A DNA stretch of 64,000 nt from Phycisphaerae bacterium (GCA_021736645.1 JAIPFM010000096.1:1-64000), one strand, 5' to 3'. Shown: positions 16,809-26,944, counted from the stretch's first letter. Translations and numbers: made by a program. The notes: generated by a model not told the origin, from the sequence alone.

Positions 16809-19345
16809 GGCGTCCCCTCCCTGGACAACTGGAGCAGCAGCTGATGCGCCTCACGGAATCGCGGGGCATCGGCCAGGGCCTCCAGCACGTGACGTTTGGC
16901 CTGCGTGGAATCTTTGTCGACCAGCAAGCGGGCCAGTTGATAATGCACCTGGGCCGGATCTGCCGGGTCCAGGGCCAGAACGTTTTCATAACTCGCCACG
17001 GCCTGGTCAGGTCGCATCAGGGCCTGGGCTGCCTGGGCCATCAACCGATGCACCTCGCCCAGCATGGGATACACGGCCAGGTATCTCTCCCCCTGCTCGA
17101 GCACACTGGCCCACTGCCCCTCTTTTGCATCCATACGCATGAGACGAAGATATGCCTCTGTGGCGTCTGCGCTGTGTTGTATCCACTGCATCAACACGGC
17201 ACGTTCCTCCTGCGTCTCATCCAGTTGACGATACACCTGTGCCAGCATGGCATAGGCATTCCCCTCGCCCGTGTAGGCCGGATACAGTTCGATCAAGCGT
17301 TTTAGCGGGGCCTTGGCAGATTCCCACTGCTGTTCGGCCATGAATTGACCGGCCTGCAGCGTCAAGGCCCAGAAACTGTTGGGATGATCGGTCAGCCATT
17401 GTGTCACCACCTCGGCACTGACCGGGCCCGGCCCGGTCTCGGCCGGCTGATCCCAATCCACGTCCTTGGCCAGGCCCTCGGCCTCAGCGCGGGCAAAGGC
17501 CGCAAATCCCTGTTCCAGGCGATCCAACGCGGTGGTGTGTTTTTCTATCACAGCATTGATCTCCTCGCCCTCGCCCAGATCCTTGAGTATGGCCTTGATG
17601 GCATCCATGCCATATTCGCTGACCAGATACTCGACTGCCAGGGACGATTCGTAATAGGCAAACTGCATATGCATGGAGGTCGGCGGACTCATAAATGCAC
17701 TGCTTAAATGCGTGATCGGCGTGAGATCACCGCCCAGAATCATGCTTCTGTACTGGGGCGTCATGCGCTGGCCCCAGGCTGGATCATGCTGGCGCTCTTC
17801 ATACACCGAGAGACCTTCACTGAGCCAGCGAGGCATCTTGTTGTTCGTCAGGTTGAGTGTGACCACATGACAGAACTCATGCCAGAGGGTCGCCTGCCAA
17901 TTGCTTCGCAGCTCGAGCTTGGGGCTGTTGGCCGTGATCACGTCGCCAAAACACACACCCAGATATCCGTCCCCACCGGGCATGCCAAAGGTGCGCACTG
18001 CAAAGTCCTGCTGGTTCTTGAACAGCTCCAGGGTAATGGGCTTGTCCAGAACCAGACCATATTTTTGCGATAACTGAGTTTTGGCCCGTTTGAGCAGGGC
18101 CATGACACGGTCGCCATAAATCCCGGCTTCCTGCGGATCCATCCGAATGATGAGATTATCATCCGTCAAGGTCGTAAACTTGGCCATGTGGTCACGCAGC
18201 GTGACCATGTTGTAGGCCTGGACATTGTATTGATCTGCCTGATACACGGCATTGGCCAGGCTCCAACCCTTTTCATTGCCCAGGCGGAGCAGGTCTTCTG
18301 CCAACTGAGCCCGTGCAGGCGCATACCTGCTGTCAAATTCCAGGGCCTTTTCCTGATATTCAGCGCCCTTGGCGAACCAGTACCGCTGAGACAGCTTGCG
18401 CCCGATCAGGTGATCCACGGCAGGATTGTCCTTCCAGAATTTCAATGCCCGGCTTCGATTGGGGGCAATGGCGAACGCGTCGTTGGTCAGGTGCGAGATG
18501 ACACACCGCAGGGCCCAGGCCTCGGGATGCCACGGATTCACATCCAGCAGACGCTTGAGCAGGGCTTCGGCGCCCTCGTAATTTTCCGCATCGATCTGAT
18601 GCTCTGCCAGGAGCAGCAGGGAGTCCGCATGGTTCGAATTGATGAGCAGGGCCGCGTCCAGAGACAGGAGCATGGCCTTGCGATCACTGTAGTAAAACGC
18701 CTTGGCCAGGCCATAATGGGCCCGGGGTTCGTCTCCGAAGCGTTCCAGGGCCTTGCGGAACTGCGTGGCTGCCAATTCGTAATCCTGCTTGGCCAGGGCC
18801 AGGTCACCCGCGGCCAGATAGGCCTCCACATCGTTGGGGTCCTTGCGCTGCGCCTTGGTAAAGAACTCATCCAGGATCAACTTCGGCTCACCCCCCAGCA
18901 GCAGGAGAGTTCGGCCCACTGAGACCTGATCCTTGGCAGGCAAGAATGCCAACTGACGCACAGACGCCGATCGATAGATCTGCTGCAGCATCATCTGTGC
19001 CAGATCAGCCTGCCCATTGTGCTGAAATGCATGATACGCAGTAAAGGGCACAGAAAGACTTCGGGGATAGTTGCGAAGCTGTGTCATGGCGGCCAGGGCG
19101 GCCTCTTTGTATTGACCGGTGGACATCATGGCATTGATCTGAAGACAAGCCCATTCATCGGATCTTTCCCAGTTGGACATTGCAGAATTGGCGTCTGAGA
19201 TGCATTTCGCGTAATCCCCCTGCCTGAAAGATTGACGGGCAGACTCGATATCAGGCGAATCCGCAGAAAACACAGGCCCTGCCAGCACAGACAGACACCC
19301 CAATACACAGACCTGACGTATCAATACTGCGGGTACGCATTTCAT
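16805..19345 (-). CDS. Exported TPR protein with gluzincin-type metallopeptidase domain
   Basis: The ATG at 19345 is preferred over one 81 bases upstream because it places a normal signal peptide (about 1-27) at the N-terminus; this gives 846 residues. TPR-like helical repeats cover about 30-350. A peptidase MA-like domain follows with HEFCH (489-493) and WLSEGLS, whose Glu510 would be the third zinc ligand. C-terminal TPRs cover about 620-840. The zinc motif is complete, so activity is plausible. It is the first gene of the operon, directly coupled to DUF4159. With the caspase-like gene it gives the operon an exported peptidase at each end. Confidence 0.8.
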   Translation of the reverse strand: MKCVPAVLIRQVCVLGCLSVLAGPVFSADSPDIESARQSFRQGDYAKCISDANSAMSNWERSDEWACLQINAMMSTGQYKEAALAAMTQLRNYPRSLSVPFTAYHAFQHNGQADLAQMMLQQIYRSASVRQLAFLPAKDQVSVGRTLLLLGGEPKLILDEFFTKAQRKDPNDVEAYLAAGDLALAKQDYELAATQFRKALERFGDEPRAHYGLAKAFYYSDRKAMLLSLDAALLINSNHADSLLLLAEHQIDAENYEGAEALLKRLLDVNPWHPEAWALRCVISHLTNDAFAIAPNRSRALKFWKDNPAVDHLIGRKLSQRYWFAKGAEYQEKALEFDSRYAPARAQLAEDLLRLGNEKGWSLANAVYQADQYNVQAYNMVTLRDHMAKFTTLTDDNLIIRMDPQEAGIYGDRVMALLKRAKTQLSQKYGLVLDKPITLELFKNQQDFAVRTFGMPGGDGYLGVCFGDVITANSPKLELRSNWQATLWHEFCHVVTLNLTNNKMPRWLSEGLSVYEERQHDPAWGQRMTPQYRSMILGGDLTPITHLSSAFMSPPTSMHMQFAYYESSLAVEYLVSEYGMDAIKAILKDLGEGEEINAVIEKHTTALDRLEQGFAAFARAEAEGLAKDVDWDQPAETGPGPVSAEVVTQWLTDHPNSFWALTLQAGQFMAEQQWESAKAPLKRLIELYPAYTGEGNAYAMLAQVYRQLDETQEERAVLMQWIQHSADATEAYLRLMRMDAKEGQWASVLEQGERYLAVYPMLGEVHRLMAQAAQALMRPDQAVASYENVLALDPADPAQVHYQLARLLVDKDSTQAKRHVLEALADAPRFREAHQLLLQLSREGTP

Positions 19346-19498
19346 AGTCAATTCAGCCTTTGGTCCAAAACACCGTTTGTACCCATTAAGTGAACGCACA
19401 CCCTGAGGGGTTTCACTTTTGGTCATATTTCAGCTCACTGAAAGGCAAGCAACCTGAGTTCCTTCGATACCAGGCCCCTCGATGTTCTCAATCGAGAC

Positions 19499-19521
19499 AA
19501 AAAACCTTGAAGTTCTCAAGG
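19499..19521 (-). terminator. Rho-independent terminator of fabV
   Basis: On the minus strand, CCTTGA-GAACT-TCAAGG forms a 6-bp stem with a 5-base loop, followed at once by six T (19504-19499). It lies about 115 bases past the fabV stop and before the TPR metallopeptidase gene, so it should isolate the operon from fabV. A second small hairpin (19478-19496) follows. Confidence 0.65.
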
Positions 19522-19636
19522 ACTCTGCGAGAGATCTATCACTGACTGACATTGAACGGATACAAGTCCGTCATCACAAGATCTGGAAAGAATATGTTAA
19601 TGGTTTTGGTCTACCATGACAGAGCCATGGATCCTG

Positions 19637-20833
19637 CTACAAGGCATTTGATGCCACAATGTCTTCACCCAGATCCTGCATGTAATCAATGCCAGGCATG
19701 TCAAATCCGTGGTGCCTCAGGAATTCCTGTTTGAAGCCCTCAATGTCTGCCAGTTGCCGGGCATTGCCGTCATTGATACGATCCCAGAGGTCTCTGACCG
19801 CCTCCTGGACATCCTCCCGCATTTCCCAATCGTCGAGGCGGATGCGGCCCTGATCATCGGTCTTTGGCGGCGGGACCGACGTCCCGAACAGGAAGTCACG
19901 ATACAGACGGTTCATCTGCTGGATACAGTTTTCGTGGAGCCCCTTGGCCTTCATGACCCTGTAGAGTAGAGAAATGTACAGAGGCACTGCAGGAATCACG
20001 GCGCTGGCACGGGTGACCAGGGCCTTGTTCACACTGATCCAGGCCTGGCCCTTGATTGGCTCAAGACGTTGAGTCAACTCACCCACCGTCTGCTCGAGAT
20101 GGGCCTTGGCCCGGCCAATGGTCCCATCTCGGTACACGGCACGCGTACATTCCGGCCCGATATAAGACAGGGCCATGGTGCGCGCACCCTGAGCCAATAC
20201 ACCGGCATCCATCAGGTATTGAATCCACAGGGACCAGTCTTCCCCACCCATGACCTTGACAGTCTGTTCCACCTCCGTGGGGGAGGCAGGCTGGGCCGTG
20301 ACCTCTGTGACCTCGCCTGTGAGGAAGTTCACGGTCTTGGACGTGGAGGGCTCACCAATGGGCTTGATCACGGAACTGAACAGATCGCCGGTAACCGGAT
20401 CTTTGCGACGGGGCGCAGCAATGCTGTACAGAAACCAGTCGATCTGGCCCAGATGGGTTCGGATGGTCTCAAGCACCTCTTCCTTGGCTTCGTTCGAAAA
20501 GGCATCTGCATTGATATTCCACACGCCAAGCCCTGATGCTCGTGCCTGTCGGGTAAAGGCCTCGGTATTGTACCACCCGGCAGAGGCCGTGCGTTTGGCG
20601 CGGCCGGGCCGCTCGAAGGCCACACCCAGGGTGTCTGCCCGGCAGGCAAAGGCCGACACGATGCGTGCGGCCAGACCATATCCATTGGACGCCCCGATGA
20701 TGAGTACGCGTTTCGGCCCAGTCATCGGCCCCTGGGATTTGATGTAATTGATTTGCTCCAGCACCTGCGCTTCACAACCCAGAGGATGGGCTGTCAGACA
20801 CACATTGTCCCGAATAACCGGTTCGATGATCAT
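19637..20833 (-). CDS. fabV: Trans-2-enoyl-ACP/CoA reductase FabV
   Basis: A 398-residue single-chain enoyl reductase of the FabV/TER family, of normal length. It begins with the family's conserved N-terminus (IIEPVIRDNVCLTAHP). The Rossmann motif is GASNGYG (47-53). Glu74 at the end of the second strand favours NADH. The catalytic pair is Tyr234-x8-Lys243, the FabV-specific spacing. It reduces the trans-2 double bond in the last step of fatty-acid elongation, in the cytoplasm, and is typically insensitive to triclosan. AGGAG lies about 11 bases before the ATG. It has its own terminator and is not part of the adjacent operon. Confidence 0.95.
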   Translation of the reverse strand: MIIEPVIRDNVCLTAHPLGCEAQVLEQINYIKSQGPMTGPKRVLIIGASNGYGLAARIVSAFACRADTLGVAFERPGRAKRTASAGWYNTEAFTRQARASGLGVWNINADAFSNEAKEEVLETIRTHLGQIDWFLYSIAAPRRKDPVTGDLFSSVIKPIGEPSTSKTVNFLTGEVTEVTAQPASPTEVEQTVKVMGGEDWSLWIQYLMDAGVLAQGARTMALSYIGPECTRAVYRDGTIGRAKAHLEQTVGELTQRLEPIKGQAWISVNKALVTRASAVIPAVPLYISLLYRVMKAKGLHENCIQQMNRLYRDFLFGTSVPPPKTDDQGRIRLDDWEMREDVQEAVRDLWDRINDGNARQLADIEGFKQEFLRHHGFDMPGIDYMQDLGEDIVASNAL

Positions 20834-21185
20834 AATGACTTACTCCTGATAACCTACTTCAATTTGTCTGACCCGCGCCAGCATAATGGGGTTCATCAGC
20901 TCGAGCAAGTGTCTACAGTTTTTTTTACGAACACGCGTGCCACAAGGTTCAGATGACGATTCGGACTCCGAAAAGTAACGCCAGGGACTGGCGGCTGCTT
21001 CAAAATTCTCCATGTCAGCGCCTTACACGTCAGCGCAGCGGCGTGTCTGAGGCTGCGAAGCCTTCAAGATGTGGATGCGGCTTGCAATAAATATCAATGT
21101 TGCATCTCCTCCATTCTCTTCTATAATCAATATCAGCGTAAGCACTATAGAATGTAATCCCGTACATGATATGGGTGTATTCAAC
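20834..21185. other. Divergent intergenic region
   Basis: A 352-base gap between fabV (minus) and the prepilin-like gene (plus). It contains an 8-base T run near 20918, a direct repeat GTCAGCGC (near 21014 and 21030), and the promoter at 21100. No gene is seen. Confidence 0.5.
21100..21127 (+). promoter_or_regulatory. Sigma-70-type promoter for the prepilin-like gene
   Basis: TTGCAT (21100-21105), a 16-base spacer and TATAAT (21122-21127), followed by CA. The chosen start codon is 59 bases downstream. Confidence 0.5.
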
Positions 21186-21959
21186 ATGAACAGGCCAACT
21201 GCTTTTACCTTGATCGAACTCCTGGTCGTGATCGCCGTGATCGCAATTTTGCTGGCACTGCTCGTGCCCTCCCTGCAAAAGGCCCGAGATCAGGCCAGAG
21301 ACGTGGTCTGCAAGTCCCACTTAAGGGGTGTCGGTGTCGGCATCAGAATGTACCTTGATGACAGCAACCAGCGCATGCCGGATATGTATACCTACACTTC
21401 CGCGTCGAATGGTCATCTGTGGTGGGATAATCAAGGGAATCTACTTCGGCCCAGTGACGACCGCGCCTACTGGGGCGTTGCCTATTTTGACTACGTACAG
21501 GACAAAAAAGTATTCGGCTGTCCCGCGTTTCGGAATTTCGCTGATATCATTGCCCAGGATCTGCTCTACGGTGGTGATCACCGATTCATTTATACGTCGG
21601 CATTCGCCAGCAATGGCTGGTTGAGTAAAGAGAAAATTACGAGTATACGCCGCTGCTCCGAAGTCATCCTGGCGCACGATCACATGGAACCGAGAATGGA
21701 ACATGGCAACAGGGCTGAAAGATCGGACATGCTTTTCCCAAGCCCCACAGGTGTCAATCTGACCCATTATCGCACCGGCGCAGGTCGCACGAACTGGTAC
21801 CGAGGCATATTCAGGCATGCCGTGCGCAAGGGCGATGATGTGCAGACTGGAGGCAGTCTTAATACGCTCTGGCTGGACACCCATGTCAGCCGCATCAGGG
21901 AAACCACGGGACAGGGTGTGCTCAAACGCTGGTACGATCCATTGGGAAAAAATCCCTGA
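21186..21959 (+). CDS. Prepilin-like protein with N-methylation motif
   Basis: From the ATG at 21186 this is a 257-residue protein whose N-terminus, [15 protein letters not shown], is a type IV prepilin/pseudopilin cleavage and methylation site (cut before Phe7) followed by a hydrophobic helix. The rest resembles the large family of planctomycete/lentisphaeral prepilin-like proteins, ending in a WLDTHV element that corresponds to the usual DGHV motif. The Shine-Dalgarno sequence is weak. No other type II secretion or pilus gene is nearby, so it is an orphan. Such proteins are thought to be processed by a prepilin peptidase encoded elsewhere; their role is unknown. Confidence 0.8.
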   Translation: MNRPTAFTLIELLVVIAVIAILLALLVPSLQKARDQARDVVCKSHLRGVGVGIRMYLDDSNQRMPDMYTYTSASNGHLWWDNQGNLLRPSDDRAYWGVAYFDYVQDKKVFGCPAFRNFADIIAQDLLYGGDHRFIYTSAFASNGWLSKEKITSIRRCSEVILAHDHMEPRMEHGNRAERSDMLFPSPTGVNLTHYRTGAGRTNWYRGIFRHAVRKGDDVQTGGSLNTLWLDTHVSRIRETTGQGVLKRWYDPLGKNP

Positions 21960-21995
21960 AGAAACACTGACGAGCCTGGCTCATCCGTCGGACGC

Positions 21996-23513
21996 TCACA
22001 GGCCGGAGGCCTCGCGTTTACGTCCCGGTAGTTCTGCAGCCAGGATGTCCACGTACAGGCGCGGCAGCTGGGCATCGGTCTCTCGCAACCAGGCCATGAG
22101 CTTGGCCTTGAGCTCCGCGGCCTTGGCCGGTTTGGTGCTGTACAGGTTGACGCTCTCCCTGATATCCAACTTCAGGTTGAACAGCTCGTGGTCATCGTTG
22201 TCGTAGTGGTGGATGTACTTGTAGTCGCCGCACCGGATCACCGATCCCATGTCATTCATGCCGTGGTAGCAGTAGTGGGGGTAGTGCCAGTAGAGGGCAT
22301 CGCGATCCAGGGGACCGCTGCCCGACGCCACGGGCAGGAGGCTCTGTCCATCGAATTCTTGCGCAGCATAGTCGATACCCGCAGCGTGAAGGAAGGTCGG
22401 GGCAAAGTCCATGGAGATCGCAGGTGTCGATTCAATCGCCCCAGCCCGTATGCGTCCAGGCCATCGCATGATCATGGGCACGCGTATGCCGCCTTCATAG
22501 AGGTAGCCCTTGGCAGCGCGCAGCGGATCGGCCACCGAGGCCCCGGGCATCTGTCCGTTGTCCGACGTGAACACCACGAGCGTATTCGAGGCCAGATTCC
22601 TCTGGTCGAGCGCACGCAGGACCCGGCCCACGGCCAGGTCCATGCCCTCGACCATGGCCCTGTATCGCAATTCAATGTCCGGCTCCTTGACCGAGCCGTC
22701 TGCGTTGCGTGCGTCCGTGTAGTGCGCGTACAGGTCGGGCGTGGCCTGGATGGGCCAGTGGACCGTGTAGGTCCAGAAGCAGAGGAAGAACGGGCGCGTG
22801 TCATCCTTGACCGTGTCGAGGTAGTCGACCGCTTCCTGGGCCAGCAGATTTGGCAGATACTCGCCAGGCTTGCCCTTCTTGTAGTTGGGCATGTTGATGG
22901 GCGCGTAAAAGGTGCCTGGCCCGCCCATGGCATTGCCCGCGATGTTGAGGTCAAAGCCGAAGCTCTCGGGGAACAGCGACGTGTCCGTGCTGTTGTAGTC
23001 CGGACCGGCCAGGTGCCACTTGCCGATGAATGCCGTGCGGTAGCCGGCTGCCTTGAGACGCTGGGCGATGGTTCGGTATTGTTTGTCGAGCACGTGCCTG
23101 GACCGGCCAGGTCCCCACAGGCGTCCAATGCGCTCGTCGGGTGTCGCACCGGGCGCAGGCTGGGCGTCATAAAAACTCCACCGATCCGGGATGTGGTTCG
23201 TCACCTTCACGCGCGCCGGGGCCAGGCCGGTGATGCACGCGGCACGCGTGGGCGAACACACGGGCGCGGCAGCGTAGAAGTCGGTAAATCGGGTGCCCTG
23301 TGCGGCGAGACGGTCCAGGTTTGGTGTCACGAACTTGTCATTGCCCTGCGTGTGAATGTCCATCCAGCCGAGATCGTCGATCATGATGAACAGGATGTTG
23401 GGGCGCGTGCGCAAGGAGGTCTCTGCCGCGAGACAGGAGGTTGCAGCCAGGGTGCAGAGGACTGTGACTGTCACGCACAGGTATTTCGATTTTTTTATCT
23501 TGTCATGGATCAT
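21996..23513 (-). CDS. Secreted sulfatase (arylsulfatase family, formylglycine type)
   Basis: A 505-residue protein with a signal peptide (about 1-30). The metal-binding N-terminus is RPNILFIMIDDLGW. The active-site signature is CSPTR, with Cys86 the residue to be converted to formylglycine. IGKWHLAG follows, and later TSDNG. All expected motifs are present. It would remove sulfate esters from glycans in the periplasm or outside. The maturation enzyme is not in the window. It runs in tandem with the next sulfatase, 41 bases apart, and converges with the prepilin-like gene. The two sulfatases differ clearly and are likely to have different substrates. Confidence 0.92.
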   Translation of the reverse strand: MIHDKIKKSKYLCVTVTVLCTLAATSCLAAETSLRTRPNILFIMIDDLGWMDIHTQGNDKFVTPNLDRLAAQGTRFTDFYAAAPVCSPTRAACITGLAPARVKVTNHIPDRWSFYDAQPAPGATPDERIGRLWGPGRSRHVLDKQYRTIAQRLKAAGYRTAFIGKWHLAGPDYNSTDTSLFPESFGFDLNIAGNAMGGPGTFYAPINMPNYKKGKPGEYLPNLLAQEAVDYLDTVKDDTRPFFLCFWTYTVHWPIQATPDLYAHYTDARNADGSVKEPDIELRYRAMVEGMDLAVGRVLRALDQRNLASNTLVVFTSDNGQMPGASVADPLRAAKGYLYEGGIRVPMIMRWPGRIRAGAIESTPAISMDFAPTFLHAAGIDYAAQEFDGQSLLPVASGSGPLDRDALYWHYPHYCYHGMNDMGSVIRCGDYKYIHHYDNDDHELFNLKLDIRESVNLYSTKPAKAAELKAKLMAWLRETDAQLPRLYVDILAAELPGRKREASGL

Positions 23514-23554
23514 ACACCGATATCCTCCGTTCTGTGTCGGGCAGGCAGCCTGGT

Positions 23555-25057
23555 CTAGGGCGCACGTTTGTTCGGGATGTCCGGCAGACGCTCAAATCCC
23601 CTGGGGAATGCGGCGTCCACCTCGTCCCACCAGGCATAGAGCCTGCCCAGCATGGCATCGCGCAGCTCGGGCAGGTCCTGGGCGAGGTTCTTGGTTTCGC
23701 TGATATCGTCTTTGAGGTTGTACAGTTCGAGTGTATTGTCTGTAAAAAAGTTCACTAATTTGTAATCCCCCAAGCGTATGGCGCCGCAGGGTTCACCCTT
23801 CTGGTTGGATTTGTGGGGATAGTGAAAATAGGTCGCTTCATGCACCTGCGTGGCCTGTTGCCGCAGTACCGGCACCAGGCTCTTGCCGTCCATGTGCTGA
23901 TCCGGTCTGAGAGGCAGGCCGACCATGTCCAGAATGCTGGGATAAAAATCCATGCTCGTGATCACGGCATCAGATACCGTACCGGGTGTCACCTCGCCCG
24001 GCCATTTGATGATGGCGGGTTCGCGAATGCCGCCTTCGTACAGCCATCCCTTGCCCGCCCTGAGCGGCGTATTGGCCGTGGGTGTCCCCTCGGAGGTAGA
24101 CAGGCCGCCATTGTCTGAAAAGAAACACACAATGGTATTGTCTTCCAGTCCCAGGGCCTTGATCTTGTTGAGAATGGTGCCCACGGCCATATCCATGGAT
24201 TCCACCATGGCGGCGTAGGTGGGGTGGTCCTGGGCCTTTCTATATTTGAAGGTCTTGCCGGCCGCATGCTCCTCGCCAAATCGCTCGGCGTCCGTGAGCC
24301 CCAGGGCCTTCTGTTTTTTCTCGTATTTGGCCACCCTCTCTGGCGGCGCACAGAAGGGCGCGTGCACGGTATAGAAGGACACATACGCCAGAAACGGCCC
24401 GTCCTGGTGATCCTCTATGAACTGGGCAGCCTCTGCGGCCAGACGATCGGTAATGTACTGCCCGTCCGGGCCGTTCTCAATATTCGGTATATTCCATGGG
24501 GAAAAGAACTTGTTGGGGATGTACAGGCCGCCGCGCCAGTGTCCCGCCACATTGAGATCGAACCCCTGCGCCTGCGGCCAGAATGTTCCCTCGCCGGCCT
24601 GGTTGTTCAGATGCCATTTACCAAAGAAGCCATTGGTGTATCCTGCCGTCTTGAGCGCTTCGGGCAACAGGACCTCTTCCAGGGGCAGGTTCTTGACATA
24701 ATCGGGATTGCCGCGGCCGCCAATATACTGGGTCAGATGGAGGCGTGCCGGATTCTTGCCCGTCAGGATGGAGGCGCGCGTGGGCGAACAGATGGGCGAA
24801 GCTGCGTAGGCTTGTGTAAAACGCATGCCCTCAGTCGCGAGTTTGTCCACGTTGGGCGTTTCATAGAAACGGCTGCCGTTTGCACCGATGTCCATCCAGC
24901 CCATGTCATCGATCAAAATAAAGACGACATTCGGTCTCTTGGCGGGCTTGACAGCGGCATGGGCCGTGTTGAGTGCCTGCCCGGCCAGCGAGAGAAACGC
25001 CAGAGCGGCACCCACAAAGCGCAAAACATATCGACGATTCGTTGGATTCTTAATCAT
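23555..25057 (-). CDS. Secreted sulfatase (arylsulfatase family, formylglycine type)
   Basis: From the ATG at 25057, which has GGAG upstream and gives a proper signal peptide (about 1-34); 500 residues. RPNVVFILIDDMGWMD binds the metal, CSPTR carries the formylglycine cysteine (Cys90), and GKWHLNNQ and FFSDNGG are present. It transcribes toward the neighbouring sulfatase and probably shares its mRNA. No carbohydrate-binding module is attached. The substrate cannot be read from sequence. Confidence 0.92.
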   Translation of the reverse strand: MIKNPTNRRYVLRFVGAALAFLSLAGQALNTAHAAVKPAKRPNVVFILIDDMGWMDIGANGSRFYETPNVDKLATEGMRFTQAYAASPICSPTRASILTGKNPARLHLTQYIGGRGNPDYVKNLPLEEVLLPEALKTAGYTNGFFGKWHLNNQAGEGTFWPQAQGFDLNVAGHWRGGLYIPNKFFSPWNIPNIENGPDGQYITDRLAAEAAQFIEDHQDGPFLAYVSFYTVHAPFCAPPERVAKYEKKQKALGLTDAERFGEEHAAGKTFKYRKAQDHPTYAAMVESMDMAVGTILNKIKALGLEDNTIVCFFSDNGGLSTSEGTPTANTPLRAGKGWLYEGGIREPAIIKWPGEVTPGTVSDAVITSMDFYPSILDMVGLPLRPDQHMDGKSLVPVLRQQATQVHEATYFHYPHKSNQKGEPCGAIRLGDYKLVNFFTDNTLELYNLKDDISETKNLAQDLPELRDAMLGRLYAWWDEVDAAFPRGFERLPDIPNKRAP

Positions 25058-25259
25058 GACGTTGCTTTCTCCAGGATTAGGCCTATCTGTTTCAACTACA
25101 GCCGCAATTATACGCCTGGGATCGAGGCAGGGCAATGGAAAACAGGTGCATGGTACACGGTGCCGGGCCGGGTCATGCGCCAATCGGGGACACGAAAGTC
25201 CTCTGCGGTTCCTGATAATTATTTCGAGTGTTTGAAGTTCAGAGAGCTGGTTTCAAAGC

Positions 25260-26067
25260 TCATTTTGTATACTGGTCGATCACCAGTGTGATGGTCCGCT
25301 GGCAGGCCGGGGCAGATCTGTACACACCCCGAGCGCGGTACATGGCCCCTTCATACAAACCGGTTTTCACGGCCAATGGTAGGTTGGCCAGATACGCCTC
25401 TTCCCACTGCAGCTGCTGCCTGAAAAGATACTCCAGCTCTTTCTCCGGGGTCTTTGCAGCGCGCAGTCCCTGTCTCTGCTGCTGTATGTCCCGACTGTGT
25501 TGATCAAACTCGTCCTTGCCCCAGGGCGTGGGCACAGGTGTCTGCGCGTCGATGAGTTCTGCCCACTTGATCTTGTCCGGTTCCATGTGAGTCGTCACAT
25601 TCAACTCATAGGGCTCTGTCAGCGTGCTGGGCAGTTCATAGGCCACAGATGAGGTATAATACTCATCGGCCAGGCAGGCCATATGGTGACCGAACTCGTG
25701 CACAAACACGTACTCGGCAAAGGCATTGTCCGCCGCGGCCGTGATGTAGAGCTGGTAGATCCCCCCACTCCCCATAGATGCTGCAGAATCCCCGCGAGTA
25801 GAGCACAGCGCTGCTTGTCCGATCCCGGACCTCGAACCGGTATTTTCCCAGACGCAGGCCGTCGACCCGCTGCGTCCTGCTCCCGGCCCAGGGCCCGTCC
25901 TGCACGATTTAGTCAAACGCGAAGTGTTCTTCCGCAGCCGTACCCGCGTGATAGTAGTCAAATCGCAGGGTTGTGTCGGAAAAGCCTGCCGTGAATCCGG
26001 GGTCGGCATAGGCTGCCCCGGAAAGGGTAAAGGCGGCAAGTATGAGAATAAGAGGCCGTCGTTTCAT
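25260..26067 (-). pseudogene. Decayed M64 (IgA-peptidase-like) metallopeptidase
   Basis: Comparison with the intact paralogue at 43494 shows the order of damage. From the ATG at 26067 a signal peptide and the M64 N-terminal domain begin (DTTLRFDYYHAGTA). An in-frame TAA at 25909-25911 then interrupts the frame (the intact gene has GAA here). The same frame continues as GPWAGSRTQRVDG...VLYSRGFCSIYGEW. At about 25760-25775, in a C6-ACT-C4 tract, the frame shifts and roughly 185 residues are missing. The other frame resumes with GGIYQLYITAAADN and the zinc motif HEFGHHMACLADEY and runs to the normal C-terminus. Stop, frameshift and deletion together make a functional product very unlikely. It lies 1 base after the stop of the prepilin-like gene. 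Confidence 0.88.
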
Positions 26068-26068
26068 T

Positions 26069-26944
26069 TCAAAAAAAGGACACGTCGGTGTTTCCGACCC
26101 AGCCGCTATCCGGTCCATTCCAATCCTCGACAAACCGTTCCTGCGCAGTGGGCAGGTTGTGCGTGGGATCAATCGTTCTCCACTTGACGTGCCCATCGCC
26201 AAAGAGCTGGCTGCGTCCGGTGGCCTGTGCATTCGGTGATTTTACAGCCCCCATGGGACTGGCAAAGTTGGTTTCATTCCAGGACCAGCCATTACGGCCA
26301 TGGTTGTAGCGATAGGCTGAATCACTGCTGTCGAGGTTCAGAATCTCGGCCATCAGCAGGGTTCTGGCATTCGGGACCTTTCCGCTCAGAGCCCGCTTGG
26401 CATTCGGGCTGCAGGCCTGATCACTCATGAGGTCAGCCCTGCCAAAGTAGCTGTAGGCAATTTCTGCAAAATCATGATTGGGCCAGTTGATATTTCTGAT
26501 CCACTGCTGCATGAAGTCACCGCTGCAGCTGGGGCAGGTCACCATATCCGTGGCCTCTCCGGTGTCTTTGTAATTGGACCCAAAGGCCTTGATATACGGA
26601 TTGATCCCCTGAATATTCCACATGGTAGCGCCACGACTGTTTTCCTGGGGCTTATTCATAATGTAGTGCGGATAGGCATTCCCGCCCCACGCCATGGCCA
26701 TGGCCATCATGATACTGTCATTGTCCGACGAGTACATGACCACGGCCGTACCCCACTGTTTGAGCCGGCTGCTGCAACTGATTCGCCGAGCCGCGTCTCT
26801 GGCTTTCTGCAGTCCGGGCATGAGTACACCCATGAGTACGGCAATAATCGCGATGACCACCAGCAACTCAATGAGGGTGAAGCCAACGCGTTTCTTCTGA
26901 ACCACACACAGGTCATGGGAGGCCATCATGTTTTTGGATATCAT
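26069..26944 (-). CDS. Prepilin-like protein with N-methylation motif
   Basis: Started at the ATG at 26944, which has GAGGAG upstream; 291 residues. The N-terminus carries the basic, slightly long leader and [20 protein letters not shown], the prepilin cleavage and membrane helix. It ends with the family's [12 protein letters not shown] element. [10 protein letters not shown] stretch is low-complexity. It reads into the M64 pseudogene, which begins 1 base after its stop, so the two were once coupled. It is a second orphan prepilin-like gene in the sulfatase neighbourhood and is only distantly similar to the one at 21186. Confidence 0.82.
   Translation of the reverse strand: MISKNMMASHDLCVVQKKRVGFTLIELLVVIAIIAVLMGVLMPGLQKARDAARRISCSSRLKQWGTAVVMYSSDNDSIMMAMAMAWGGNAYPHYIMNKPQENSRGATMWNIQGINPYIKAFGSNYKDTGEATDMVTCPSCSGDFMQQWIRNINWPNHDFAEIAYSYFGRADLMSDQACSPNAKRALSGKVPNARTLLMAEILNLDSSDSAYRYNHGRNGWSWNETNFASPMGAVKSPNAQATGRSQLFGDGHVKWRTIDPTHNLPTAQERFVEDWNGPDSGWVGNTDVSFF

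Noticed and set aside
22188-23558. 456-codon open frame on the plus strand
   Set aside because: Antisense to the first sulfatase, whose CSPTR and metal motifs are intact; composition (Val/Arg/His-rich) is that of a shadow frame.
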